A stretch of 19,040 nucleotides of DNA from positions 1 to 19,040 of the forward strand of contig JAXDLH010000141.1 of NCBI GenBank assembly GCA_034666705.1, given 5' to 3'. Of this stretch, positions 1 to 6,734 are shown piece after piece. Under the pieces are notes generated by a model. That model worked only from the letters and a program-made list of their open reading frames with translations. It was not told the origin of the DNA and did not search any database. The translations under genes were made by a program, and so were the position numbers. Every line of letters begins with the position of its first letter. Position 1 is the first letter of the stretch. The stretch comes from JAXDLH01 sp034666705. GTDB lineage: Bacteria > Chloroflexota > UBA6077 > SHYK01.

Positions 1-1
1 G

Positions 2-235
2 GCGAACGTCGAGCTGCTTGGGCAGTTCCTGCCCGCGCACGTCGAGACGCGGATGCAGAAGCAGTTTGTGGACGGCGACGAGGTTTGCTCGATCTACGAC
101 CTGGTGGTCGCGAGTCCCAGCGGCGAGACGATTACCATCCCCATGGCCGATTGGATTCGCGTGGAGAACGGTCTCCTGGCGAACCAGACGATCTACTACG
201 ACCCAAGAGACTTCGCGAAGGTGTTCGGGATGTAG
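2..235 (+). CDS. SnoaL/NTF2-like domain protein, 5'-truncated by window edge
   Basis: An open frame runs from the window edge to a TAG at 233-235 and gives the last 77 residues of a protein. The visible part alternates short strands with a pattern typical of the curved sheet of SnoaL/NTF2-like proteins (hydrophobic strand, DGD turn, second strand, MADWIRVENGLL, and an ending of YYDPRDFAKVFGM). Proteins of this fold are often small stress- or ligand-binding proteins or isomerase-like enzymes, but no catalytic residue can be assigned from this fragment. A methionine at 53 is probably internal, because the conserved-looking sequence continues upstream of it. It lies 91 bp before the first DGPF gene on the same strand and could belong to that module. 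The fold assignment is by pattern only. Confidence 0.6.
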   Translation, partial: ANVELLGQFLPAHVETRMQKQFVDGDEVCSIYDLVVASPSGETITIPMADWIRVENGLLANQTIYYDPRDFAKVFGM

Positions 236-326
236 GCTCAGAGGCTACGCACCGCTCGCGTGTCCAGCAAGTCGCAGCCAACATCTCGTGCAGTCGAAGG
301 CGCACCAAACGTGGGGGAGAGAGACG

Positions 327-671
327 ATGAAATACATGTTCTTGCTCTTCAATGAGGAAGGGGAGGCAAACGCGAGCCCGGAGGCCTGGGCGGAATGGAT
401 GCATTTCGAGGAGGAGGCAACGAAGCGTGTCACGAAGGTCGACGCCGCGGCGCTGCAGCCAGCGTCGACCGCCACAACCGTGTGCATTCGCAACGGGGAG
501 ACGATCCTGACGGATGGGCCCTTCGTCGATACCAAGGAGCAGTTGGGCGGCTACTATGTCTTTGACTGCCGAGACCTCGACGAGGCGATCGCCGTCGCGC
601 GCCTGATCCCCTGGGCTCCAACCGGACACATTGAAGTGCGACCGCTTTTGGAGCAGTCTCCTGGAGCCTGA
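327..671 (+). CDS. YCII-related/DGPF-domain protein (module 1)
   Basis: A 114-residue cytoplasmic protein of the YCII-related (DGPF) family, named after the motif seen here as TDGPF at about residues 62-66, followed by the family's K-E-x-L-x-G-Y/F pattern. It opens with the typical MKYMFLLF strand. Family members are small ferredoxin-like-fold proteins of unknown biochemical role. They are known as constant genetic partners of ECF42-type sigma factors, and a sensing or oxidation-linked role is only inferred. The ATG at 327 follows a purine-rich GGGGGAGAG at 313-321. An upstream extension of the frame to position 18 exists but has low-complexity Arg/Ser-rich composition and is rejected. The 3' end may overlap the following sigma factor gene by 41 bp in another frame, which would couple their translation. 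Confidence 0.85.
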   Translation: MKYMFLLFNEEGEANASPEAWAEWMHFEEEATKRVTKVDAAALQPASTATTVCIRNGETILTDGPFVDTKEQLGGYYVFDCRDLDEAIAVARLIPWAPTGHIEVRPLLEQSPGA

Positions 672-2004
672 ATCGGGAATCGCCCCCATCCCGACGAATC
701 CAACCGGCGCTCCTCGGCTCGACCGCGGCGCCGTGCAGGAGCTCGTTGAGCGCGCGATTCGTGACGACTGGGCCCGGATGCTCGCGAGCGTTGCCCGTGC
801 CGCCGGCGCCGACTTCCAACTCGCCGAGGACGCGCTGCAAGAGGCGAGCCTGGTGGCGCTGAGGCGCTGGCCCGAGGACGGCATGCCCTGGAATCCGTCC
901 CTCTGGCTGATGACCGTTGCCCGTCACAAGGTCATTGACCGCCTGCGTCGGGAGCAGACGTTCCAGCGGAAGCTCGCAGAGGTTGCCCGCGAGCTCGATC
1001 TACAGGAGGGTTCCACCGACCCAAATGGCGATCCGCCCGACGCTGAGCTATGGACGGACGACCGTCTCCGTCTCGTGTTCACCTGCTGCCACCCCGCACT
1101 GGGTCTCGAGGCGCAGATCTCGCTCACGCTGCGGCTCCTGGGTGGACTGACGGCCGAGGAGATCGCGCGCGCGTTCCTGGTGCCCGAGGCCACGATGGCC
1201 AAACGACTGGTGCGCGCGAAGCGGAAGATTCGCGACGCCGGTATTCCCTACCGAGTGCCAGGGATCGAGCACCTGCCCCAGCGGCTGACCGGCGTGCTGC
1301 GCGTGATCTACCTGATTTTCAATGAGGGGTATACCAGCACGAGCGCTGAAGCGCTCATACGTCCGCAACTCTGCGACGAGGCGATCCGCCTGGCACGGTT
1401 GCTTGCCGCGCTCCTGCCGCGCGAGCCGGAGGTCAAGGGGTTGCTCGCCCTCCTGCTGCTGACGCACTCTCGCTGGAGGGCGCGTTTGGACCGGGTCGGC
1501 GACCTGCTCGTACTCGACGAGCAGGATCGTTCGCTGTGGGACTGGGACCTCGTGCAGGAAGGCACAGCCATCCTCGATTCGGTCGCGGTCGAGCGGCGGC
1601 CCGGGCCCTACCAGGTGGAAGCGGCGATCGCCGCCTTACACGCGCAGGCGTGCGCTCCCGACCAGGTCGACTGGCCGCAGATCGCGGCGCTGTATGGTCA
1701 GCTCTTCCGGATGACGGCAAATCCGATCGTCGATCTCAACCGCGGTGCCGCGGTCGGTATGGCGTACGGGCCGGACGCCGGCCTCCGTTACCTCGACGCG
1801 CTCGACCAGAATCCACGGTTGGATCGGTACCATTACCTGCATGCGGCACGGGCCGACCTGCTCCGACGCGCAGGGCGGCACGCTCCTGCCGCGCAAGCGT
1901 ACGAGCGCGCGCTCCGGCTGTGCGGAAACCCCGTCGAGCGCCGCTATCTCGAGCGTCGACTTCGCGAGTTGCGCGACATGCAGATGCGCGGAGAAGCAAA
2001 TTGA
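631..2004 (+). CDS. ECF42-type RNA polymerase sigma factor with C-terminal extension (module 1)
   Basis: This sigma-70 family extracytoplasmic-function factor directs RNA polymerase to specific promoters. Region sigma2 is visible around residues 60-108 (AEDALQEA, then NPSLWLMTVARHKVIDRLRRE). Region sigma4 lies around 160-203 (SLTLRLLGGLTAEEIARAFL, VPEATMAKRLVRAKRKI). These are followed by the hallmark YLIFNEGY (about 227-234) and a roughly 220-residue TPR-like helical extension ending in an ALRLCGN / ERRYLERRL pattern. That architecture is typical of the ECF42 group, which lacks an obvious anti-sigma factor and is linked to DGPF genes, as here. The start is uncertain: 631 is a TTG without a good ribosome site, and the conserved core begins near residue 31. 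A GTG at 733 is the nearest downstream alternative but would cut into the core. The stop overlaps the next gene's TTG start. Confidence 0.9.
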   Translation: MKCDRFWSSLLEPESGIAPIPTNPTGAPRLDRGAVQELVERAIRDDWARMLASVARAAGADFQLAEDALQEASLVALRRWPEDGMPWNPSLWLMTVARHKVIDRLRREQTFQRKLAEVARELDLQEGSTDPNGDPPDAELWTDDRLRLVFTCCHPALGLEAQISLTLRLLGGLTAEEIARAFLVPEATMAKRLVRAKRKIRDAGIPYRVPGIEHLPQRLTGVLRVIYLIFNEGYTSTSAEALIRPQLCDEAIRLARLLAALLPREPEVKGLLALLLLTHSRWRARLDRVGDLLVLDEQDRSLWDWDLVQEGTAILDSVAVERRPGPYQVEAAIAALHAQACAPDQVDWPQIAALYGQLFRMTANPIVDLNRGAAVGMAYGPDAGLRYLDALDQNPRLDRYHYLHAARADLLRRAGRHAPAAQAYERALRLCGNPVERRYLERRLRELRDMQMRGEAN

Positions 2005-2330
2005 GGGACGACACTGCAGCCAGGAAGGCGCTCTTCTGGCAACTGGCGGACGCGCTGCTCGTCGCTGGAGCCGCGACGCGGGGCACCATGATGGGTTTCC
2101 CCTGTCTGCGCGCCGACGGTCGGTTCTTTGCCTCGGTCGAGCCGCGAACCGGGGAGCTGATCGTCAAGCTCCCGTCAGCCCGCGTCCTCGCCTTGATCCA
2201 GGAAGGGATCGGCCAGCCCTTCGCTCCCAACGGACGGGTATTCCGGGAATGGGTCGCGGTATCCCAGGCAGACCCGAAGCAGTGGAGCCAACTGCTCGCC
2301 GAGGCGCAGGAATTTGCGGCCAACGGCTGA
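2001..2330 (+). CDS. Small TfoX-N-like domain protein
   Basis: A 109-residue protein with the pattern MMGFPCLRADGRFFASV, then LIVKLP, GIGQPFAPNGRVFREWV and a C-terminal helix with WSQLL. This matches the TfoX N-terminal-like (MmcQ/YjbR-related) small proteins. Their molecular role is not established beyond a loose relation to the competence regulator TfoX/Sxy. No DNA-binding motif can be pointed to here. The start is taken as TTG 2001, which overlaps the TGA of the sigma gene (2002-2004) and implies translational coupling. The reading frame also extends far upstream, but that part is antisense-like shadow of the sigma gene. It is probably the third gene of module 1. The next gene begins 175 bp later, after its own candidate promoter. 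Confidence 0.75.
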   Translation: MRDDTAARKALFWQLADALLVAGAATRGTMMGFPCLRADGRFFASVEPRTGELIVKLPSARVLALIQEGIGQPFAPNGRVFREWVAVSQADPKQWSQLLAEAQEFAANG

Positions 2331-2428
2331 TGGACCGTCGTTTCCAGGGTTTTCGGCCGACGCACTCGCCCGGGTGCCGTCTTCTAACACTGCGTGGCTC
2401 CCAAACGCTCGTCCGGGCGCCGCGAGAA

Positions 2429-2455
2429 TGTCGAGAATTGGCGGCCGGCTCCGAC
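2429..2455 (+). promoter_or_regulatory. Candidate ECF42-dependent promoter for module 2
   Basis: TGTCGA at 2429-2434, a 17-bp spacer, then CGAC at 2452-2455. From memory, the reported ECF42 promoter has TGTCGA at -35 and CG(A/T)C at -10, so both elements match. A transcript would start near 2462, about 45 nt before the DGPF start at 2506. The motif match is seen directly; function is inferred. Confidence 0.55.
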
Positions 2456-2490
2456 CTTATAGTGAGCGCGCCGGACAGACGCGCACATCA

Positions 2491-2496
2491 AGGAGG
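2491..2496 (+). promoter_or_regulatory. Strong ribosome binding site (AGGAGG)
   Basis: A full AGGAGG lies 9 nt before the ATG at 2506. It fixes the start of the second DGPF gene against the longer open frame that begins at 2314. Confidence 0.8.
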
Positions 2497-2505
2497 AGCA
2501 CCGCG

Positions 2506-2907
2506 ATGAAGTACATGCTGCTGATGAGCTCCGCGTCGATCGAAGGGGTGCCGCCAATGCACGAGTGGGCGCCCGAAGACGCCCGGGCGAGCGGGGCCCA
2601 CATGATGCAGATCCACCAGGAGTTGACCGAGCGGGGTGAGCTGCTGGGCGGAGAAGCGTTGGCTGGGCCGGAAGCCGCGAAGATCGTGACCAGCGATGGG
2701 GTGAGCGCTCCCGTCGTGACCGACGGGCCGTTCCCAGAGGCGAAGGAGCTCCTGGCAGGCTTCTGGATGGTCGACGTGGAGAGCGAGGCGCGGGCGATCG
2801 AGATCGCGGCGCAGACCTCCGCGGCGCCAGGGCCTGGTGGACGACCGACTCGCAGGCCCATCGAAGTTCGGGCTATCATGACGCCCCCAATTCGGTCGTG
2901 TGACTGA
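2506..2907 (+). CDS. YCII-related/DGPF-domain protein (module 2)
   Basis: A 133-residue YCII/DGPF protein, longer and only distantly similar to the first copy. It begins MKYMLLMSSAS and carries TDGPF around residues 72-76, followed by KELLAGFWMVDV, as expected for the family. The C-terminal part ends with the usual IEVRAIM strand after a Pro/Gly-rich stretch. The molecular function is unknown; association with ECF42 sigma factors is the main known fact about this family. The start is set by the AGGAGG at 2491-2496. The last codons overlap the GTG start of the downstream sigma factor by 8 bp, so the pair is likely co-translated. With the promoter-like TGTCGA-N17-CGAC upstream, this looks like the target gene of its neighbour or of the other ECF42 factor. 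Confidence 0.88.
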   Translation: MKYMLLMSSASIEGVPPMHEWAPEDARASGAHMMQIHQELTERGELLGGEALAGPEAAKIVTSDGVSAPVVTDGPFPEAKELLAGFWMVDVESEARAIEIAAQTSAAPGPGGRPTRRPIEVRAIMTPPIRSCD

Positions 2908-4123
2908 ACGCACGGCCGTCGAGGACCTGCTGCGTGAGCTCGCGCCGCAGGTTCTCAGCGTGCTGGTACGCCGGTACGGTGACCTGGCGGATGCTGAGGA
3001 CGCGGTACAGGAAGCGCTGCTCGCCGCCGCAACCCAGTGGCCCACGGAGGGTCTGTCCGACAACCCGCGCAGCTGGCTGATCGCAGTCGCCCTCCGCCGC
3101 CTGACGGACCGGTGGCGAAGCGATGAAGCGAGGCGGCACCGCGAGGACCTGGACGCGATGCGCGAACCAGCCGCGCCGTCGGAGGTCTCTGACGAAGACG
3201 ACTCGCTGTCGGTTCTCTTCATGTGCTGCCATCCCGCGTTGACGCCCGGCTCGGCTATCCCGCTCACCTTGCGGGCAGTCGGCGGCTTGACGACGGCCGA
3301 GATCGCGCGCGCGTTCCTGGTGCCGGAGGCGACGATGGCGCAACGCATCAGCCGCGCCAAGCAGCGCATCAAGAGCTCGGAAGTGCCGTTCCGGATGCCC
3401 ACCTCCGCCGAGTGGACCGAGCGACTCCGCTCGGTGCTGCACGTGCTCTACCTGATTTTCAACGAGGGGTACGCCGCGAGCACCGGCGCGGACGTGGCCC
3501 GCAGCGACCTGTCGGGCGAGGCAATCCGGCTCACCCGGGCGTTGCATGCGAGCCTGCCGGGCGACCCCGAGGTCTGCGGCTTGCTGGCATTGATGCTGCT
3601 CACCGACGCCCGGCGCCCCGCCCGGACCGGCCCCGACGGCGAGCTGATATCGCTCGCGGAACAGGATCGGGCGTTGTGGGACCACGCGCTCATCGGGGAG
3701 GGCGTCGCGCTCATCTCGGCGGCACTGCCGCGTGGCGCCGTGGGCGAGTACCAGCTGCAGGCCGCGGTCGCCGCGGTGCACGACGAGGCGGCGACGGCCG
3801 ACGAGACGGACTGGCCGCAGATCCTCGCGCTCTACGGTCTGCTGGAGCGCATGACCGGCAACCCGATGGTGACGCTCAACCGCGCCGTCGCAGCCGCGAT
3901 GGTCGACGGCCCCGCCGCAGGGTTGGCGCTGCTCGCCGGGCTCGAGGGACCCCTGGCCGGTCATCACCGGCTCGACGCGGTGCGGGCGCACCTGCTCGAG
4001 ATGGCGGGCGACGTCGAAGGCGCGATCACGCACTACCGGACGGCCGCCGGCCGGACCACGAGCCTGGCGGAGCGCAGATACCTCACGACGCAGGCCGCCC
4101 GCCTCGGCAATCACCGCACCTAG
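2900..4123 (+). CDS. ECF42-type RNA polymerase sigma factor with C-terminal extension (module 2)
   Basis: A 407-residue ECF sigma factor of the same type as the one at 631-2004. Sigma2 is seen at about residues 30-75 (ADAEDAVQEALLAA, NPRSWLIAVALRRLTDRWR). Sigma4 is at about 118-158 (TLRAVGGLTTAEIARAFL, VPEATMAQRISRAKQRI). YLIFNEGY is at about 184-191, and the rest is a TPR-like helical extension (DWPQILALYGLLERMTGNPMVTLNRAVA and ERRYLTTQAARL). The extension is thought to serve as built-in control in place of an anti-sigma factor. The GTG at 2900 gives MTERTAVEDLLREL, a natural ECF42 N-terminus, and supports the start. The two sigma proteins share the same blocks but differ clearly between them, so they are old paralogues or separately acquired rather than a recent duplication. 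Confidence 0.92.
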   Translation: MTERTAVEDLLRELAPQVLSVLVRRYGDLADAEDAVQEALLAAATQWPTEGLSDNPRSWLIAVALRRLTDRWRSDEARRHREDLDAMREPAAPSEVSDEDDSLSVLFMCCHPALTPGSAIPLTLRAVGGLTTAEIARAFLVPEATMAQRISRAKQRIKSSEVPFRMPTSAEWTERLRSVLHVLYLIFNEGYAASTGADVARSDLSGEAIRLTRALHASLPGDPEVCGLLALMLLTDARRPARTGPDGELISLAEQDRALWDHALIGEGVALISAALPRGAVGEYQLQAAVAAVHDEAATADETDWPQILALYGLLERMTGNPMVTLNRAVAAAMVDGPAAGLALLAGLEGPLAGHHRLDAVRAHLLEMAGDVEGAITHYRTAAGRTTSLAERRYLTTQAARLGNHRT

Positions 4124-4128
4124 TGGCC

Positions 4129-4155
4129 GGGGGGCTGTCTCTCGAATGGCCCCCT
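4129..4155 (+). terminator. Hairpin after the sigma operon
   Basis: GGGGGC at 4130-4135 pairs with GCCCCC at 4149-4154 around a 13-nt loop, starting 6 nt after the sigma stop codon. There is no T-run, so it is a terminator-like hairpin rather than a canonical intrinsic terminator. Confidence 0.4.
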
Positions 4156-4434
4156 GCGTTCGAGGACGGGAGCCACGCGCCACTAACTCCGCTGCTCGAC
4201 CGCTTCTTGCATGGCTAAATGTGCCGAGATTACTCAACATCCTTCGTTCATTGTGTCGATGAAATTCCCGTCACACATTCCTAACATTGTCTACCCGTGG
4301 TGACCCGGGCGACACCCCACTTGCTCGGCGTCACGGTGGCTGCGCGGATTCACCGCATCCTGTCTCTCGGGTCGGCTGACAGGTTGGTACAGGTGCCCTG
4401 AACACTCGCGAGATTCGGTCCACCCTATGCATAC
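4156..4434 (+). promoter_or_regulatory. Leader region of the urt-ure operon
   Basis: About 280 non-coding bases before urtA. Positions 4205-4290 form a relatively AT-rich island in GC-rich surroundings, which is where I would place the operon promoter, but no convincing -35/-10 pair can be fixed. GTCAC-N6-CTAAC at 4270-4285 resembles one half of an actinobacterial GlnR site (GTnAC-N6-GAAAC) with two mismatches. No riboswitch core was recognised. Confidence 0.3.
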
Positions 4435-4439
4435 GGAGG
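4435..4439 (+). promoter_or_regulatory. Ribosome binding site deciding a TTG start of urtA
   Basis: GGAGG at 4435-4439 lies 5 nt before TTG 4445. The in-frame ATG at 4427 has no ribosome site in front of it, so the TTG is the more likely start. Confidence 0.6.
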
Positions 4440-4444
4440 CAATC

Positions 4445-5743
4445 TTGTACAAAGGCATCCCCGCGATTCCGGTGCGTGCTGGCCAGTTGCGACGATGCTC
4501 GTCGGCGCTCGCCATCGCACTGCTTGCCAGCGTTCTGCTGTCGGCCTGCTCGGGCCGGAGCGCTCCCACCGGGGCGGCGCCGAGCGGCTCGACGAGCGCC
4601 AGTGGTGGCGCCGCGACGAACACGGTCAAGGTCGGTGTGCTCCACTCACTCAGCGGCACGATGTCGATCAGCGAAACGTCCGTCAAGGACGCGGAGTTGC
4701 TGGCGATCGACGAGATCAACGCCAAGGGCGGCGTCCTGGGCAAGCAGATCGTGCCCGTCATCGAGGATGGGGCCTCCGATTGGCCAACGTTCGCGGAGAA
4801 GACGAGGAAACTGGTTCAGCAAGATCAGGTCGCGACGATCTTCGGCTGCTGGACCTCGGCGAGCCGCAAGGCCGTGCTCCCCGTCGTCGAGTCGCTCCAC
4901 GCCCTGTTGTGGTACCCCGTCCAATACGAGGGGCTCGAGGCCTCGCCCGACATCTTCTATACCGGCGCCACGACGAATCAGCAGATCGTGCCCGCCGTCG
5001 ATTACCTCGTGCAGCAGGGTAAGAAGAAGTTCTTCCTGTTGGGTTCTGACTACGTGTTCCCACGTACGGCCAACCAGATCATCCAGGCGCAGATCGCCGC
5101 GATCCCGGGTGTCGCAGTGGTCGCGGAGGAGTACACGCCACTCGGATACACGGATTACGCAACCGTCATCGAGAAGATTCGAGCGTCCGATGCGGACGTC
5201 GTGTTCAACACCTTGAATGGCGACAGCAACGTCGCCTTCTTCAAGCAGCTCAAAGACGCCGGGCTCACCGCCGATCGCCTCACGACCCTCTCGGTCAGCG
5301 TCGCGGAGGAGGAGGTGCGCGGCATCGGAGCCGACGTTATGCTCGGTCAGCTCACCGCCTGGAACTACTTCCAGACTACCCAGACGCCGGAAAACGATGC
5401 GTTCGTCAAGGCGTACAAGGCGAAGTACGGCCAGAACCGCGTGACTGACGATCCAATCGAGGCTGCCTACGACGCTGTGTACCTCTGGAAAGCATCGGCG
5501 GAGAAGGCGGGCTCGTTCGACGTCGACAAAGTGCGCGCCGCCTCGAAGGGCATTCAGTTCCAGGCCCCTGGCGGCTTGGTGGAGATCAACGGCGACAACC
5601 AGCACATCTCGAAGATCGTGCGCATCGGCAAGGCGCGGGCCGATGGACTCTTCGACGAGGTCTGGAACTCAGGCACCGCCGTCGTGCCTGATCCGTTCCT
5701 GAAGACGTACACGTGGGCCGCGGCCATCAAGCCAGGCGCCTGA
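4445..5743 (+). CDS. urtA: Urea ABC transporter substrate-binding lipoprotein UrtA
   Basis: Extracytoplasmic urea-binding protein that delivers urea to the UrtBC permease. The TTG at 4445 gives 432 residues; an ATG at 4427 would add six. The N-terminus has Arg residues, a hydrophobic stretch (LAIALLASVLL) and the lipobox LSAC with the acylated Cys at residue 35, followed by a Ser/Gly/Ala linker. The mature protein has the family landmarks VKVGVLHSLSGTMSISE, EINAKGGVLGKQIVPVIEDGASDWP, FGCWTSASRKAVLPVVE, LLWYPVQYEGLE and NTLNGDSNVAFFKQL. These separate UrtA from amino-acid-binding LivK relatives. The tail, DPFLKTYTW, is typical. It is the first gene of the urt-ure operon and is separated from urtB by a strong hairpin, which likely raises its level relative to the membrane components. 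Confidence 0.95.
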   Translation: MYKGIPAIPVRAGQLRRCSSALAIALLASVLLSACSGRSAPTGAAPSGSTSASGGAATNTVKVGVLHSLSGTMSISETSVKDAELLAIDEINAKGGVLGKQIVPVIEDGASDWPTFAEKTRKLVQQDQVATIFGCWTSASRKAVLPVVESLHALLWYPVQYEGLEASPDIFYTGATTNQQIVPAVDYLVQQGKKKFFLLGSDYVFPRTANQIIQAQIAAIPGVAVVAEEYTPLGYTDYATVIEKIRASDADVVFNTLNGDSNVAFFKQLKDAGLTADRLTTLSVSVAEEEVRGIGADVMLGQLTAWNYFQTTQTPENDAFVKAYKAKYGQNRVTDDPIEAAYDAVYLWKASAEKAGSFDVDKVRAASKGIQFQAPGGLVEINGDNQHISKIVRIGKARADGLFDEVWNSGTAVVPDPFLKTYTWAAAIKPGA

Positions 5744-5777
5744 TCCAGACCTGACGCTTCGCACGTCCTGCGATGAC

Positions 5778-5810
5778 GCCCCCGGGGTCCGCGTTCCGGA
5801 CCCCGGGGGC
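5778..5810 (+). terminator. 14-bp perfect hairpin between urtA and urtB
   Basis: Positions 5778-5791 pair perfectly with 5797-5810 around a 5-nt loop (CGTTC), giving an almost entirely G/C stem. No U-tract follows and the downstream genes are clearly part of the same system. It is more likely a partial terminator or a 3'-end stabiliser of the urtA transcript than an operon end. Confidence 0.7.
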
Positions 5811-5837
5811 GCAAACTGTTCCGCCGTGGAGTGGGCC

Positions 5838-6734
5838 ATGAACGCGGTCATCGTCCAAGCCTTCAACGCATTGAGCGTCAGCTCGATCCTGCTGCTCATT
5901 GCCCTGGGGCTCGTCTTTTCGTTTGGCCTGATGAACGTCATCAACATGGCGCACGGCGAATTCATCATGGTCGGCGCGTACATGACGTACGTGGTGCAGC
6001 GGGTGTTCTTCGCGGTGTTCCCGGCGGCGTCGGGTATCTACATCTTCTTCGCGCTCGCCGTGGCCTTCCTGGTTAGCGGTCTCCTCGGCCTGGTGCTCGA
6101 GCGGCTGCTCATTCGGCACCTGTACGGGCGGCCATTGGACACGTTGCTTGCAACCTGGGGGGTTGGGCTCGTCCTCCAGCAGACGGCGCGGGCGATCTTT
6201 GGCGCACCCAACGTCGACGTGATCGCCCCGTCCTGGCTGAACGGCGGCGTCGCCCTGGCGGCAGGCGTGCTGCTCTCCTACAAGCGACTCTTCATCCTTG
6301 CGCTGGTGGTCGTGTGCATCGTCGCGATCTATCTCTACGTCACCCGCTCGGCGCCCGGGCGGCGCATGCGTGCGGTGATGCAGAACCGTGAGATGGCATC
6401 ATGCCTGGGTCTCTCGACCGCGCGGGTGGATGCGCTCACCTTCGCGCTCGGCTCCGGGCTCGCCGGCATCGCGGGCTGCGCGCTGACGCTGCTCGGCTCG
6501 ATCGGGCCAACCCTGGGTACGAATTACATCGTCGATGCTTTCATGGTCGTCGTGCTCGGCGGCGTCGGCCAGATCGGCGGCACGATCCTGGCGGCGCTGG
6601 CGATCGGCGGCTTTGGCACCGTGTTCGAGTTCGGCAGTACGGCGAGCATCGGCAAGGTGCTGGTGTTCGTCATGATCATCGCCTTCCTCCAGTGGAAGCC
6701 GAACGGTCTGGTCGCCCTGCGCGCGAGGTCATGA
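5838..6734 (+). CDS. urtB: Urea ABC transporter permease UrtB
   Basis: Inner-membrane permease of the LivH/UrtB class, 298 residues from ATG 5838, which follows GGAG at 5828-5831. A GTG at 5826 would add four residues. About eight hydrophobic segments are visible. Landmarks are LIALGLVFSFGLMNVINMAHGEFIMVGAY near the N-terminus, ERLLIRHLYGRPLDTLLATWGVGLVLQQ, the cytoplasmic coupling region PGRRMRAVMQNREMASCLGL, and the final VVVLGGVGQIGGTILAA. The ATW / LYGRPLDTLLATWG and QN(R)EMA wording is typical of UrtB rather than LivH. It is the short form, without the long periplasmic N-terminal domain found in some proteobacterial UrtB proteins. The stop TGA (6732-6734) overlaps the urtC start, consistent with coupled synthesis of the UrtB-UrtC heterodimer. 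Confidence 0.95.
   Translation: MNAVIVQAFNALSVSSILLLIALGLVFSFGLMNVINMAHGEFIMVGAYMTYVVQRVFFAVFPAASGIYIFFALAVAFLVSGLLGLVLERLLIRHLYGRPLDTLLATWGVGLVLQQTARAIFGAPNVDVIAPSWLNGGVALAAGVLLSYKRLFILALVVVCIVAIYLYVTRSAPGRRMRAVMQNREMASCLGLSTARVDALTFALGSGLAGIAGCALTLLGSIGPTLGTNYIVDAFMVVVLGGVGQIGGTILAALAIGGFGTVFEFGSTASIGKVLVFVMIIAFLQWKPNGLVALRARS

Noticed and set aside
261..290. TGTCCA ... CGTG upstream of the first DGPF gene as an ECF42 promoter
   Set aside because: One mismatch in each element and a 20-bp spacer. It is too degenerate to call.
132..884. Long minus-strand frame opposite the first DGPF and sigma genes
   Set aside because: Low-complexity Ser/Arg/Ala-rich translation, no ribosome site, and it is the shadow of well-supported plus-strand genes.
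2876..4240. 454-residue minus-strand frame opposite the second sigma gene
   Set aside because: Arg/Gly-rich composition typical of antisense frames in GC-rich DNA. The plus strand encodes a clear ECF42 sigma factor.
4254..4259. TGTCGA in the urtA leader as a second ECF42 promoter
   Set aside because: No CG(A/T)C at 16-18 bp downstream; the nearest CGTC is only 9 bp away.
4156..4434. Guanidine (ykkC-type) riboswitch in the leader of the urea operon
   Set aside because: Considered because such riboswitches control nitrogen genes, but none of the conserved core stretches could be found. The transporter and enzyme are specific for urea.
4291..4761. Minus-strand frame over the urtA leader and signal peptide region
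   Set aside because: No recognisable domain or ribosome site, and it overlaps the secure urtA start region.
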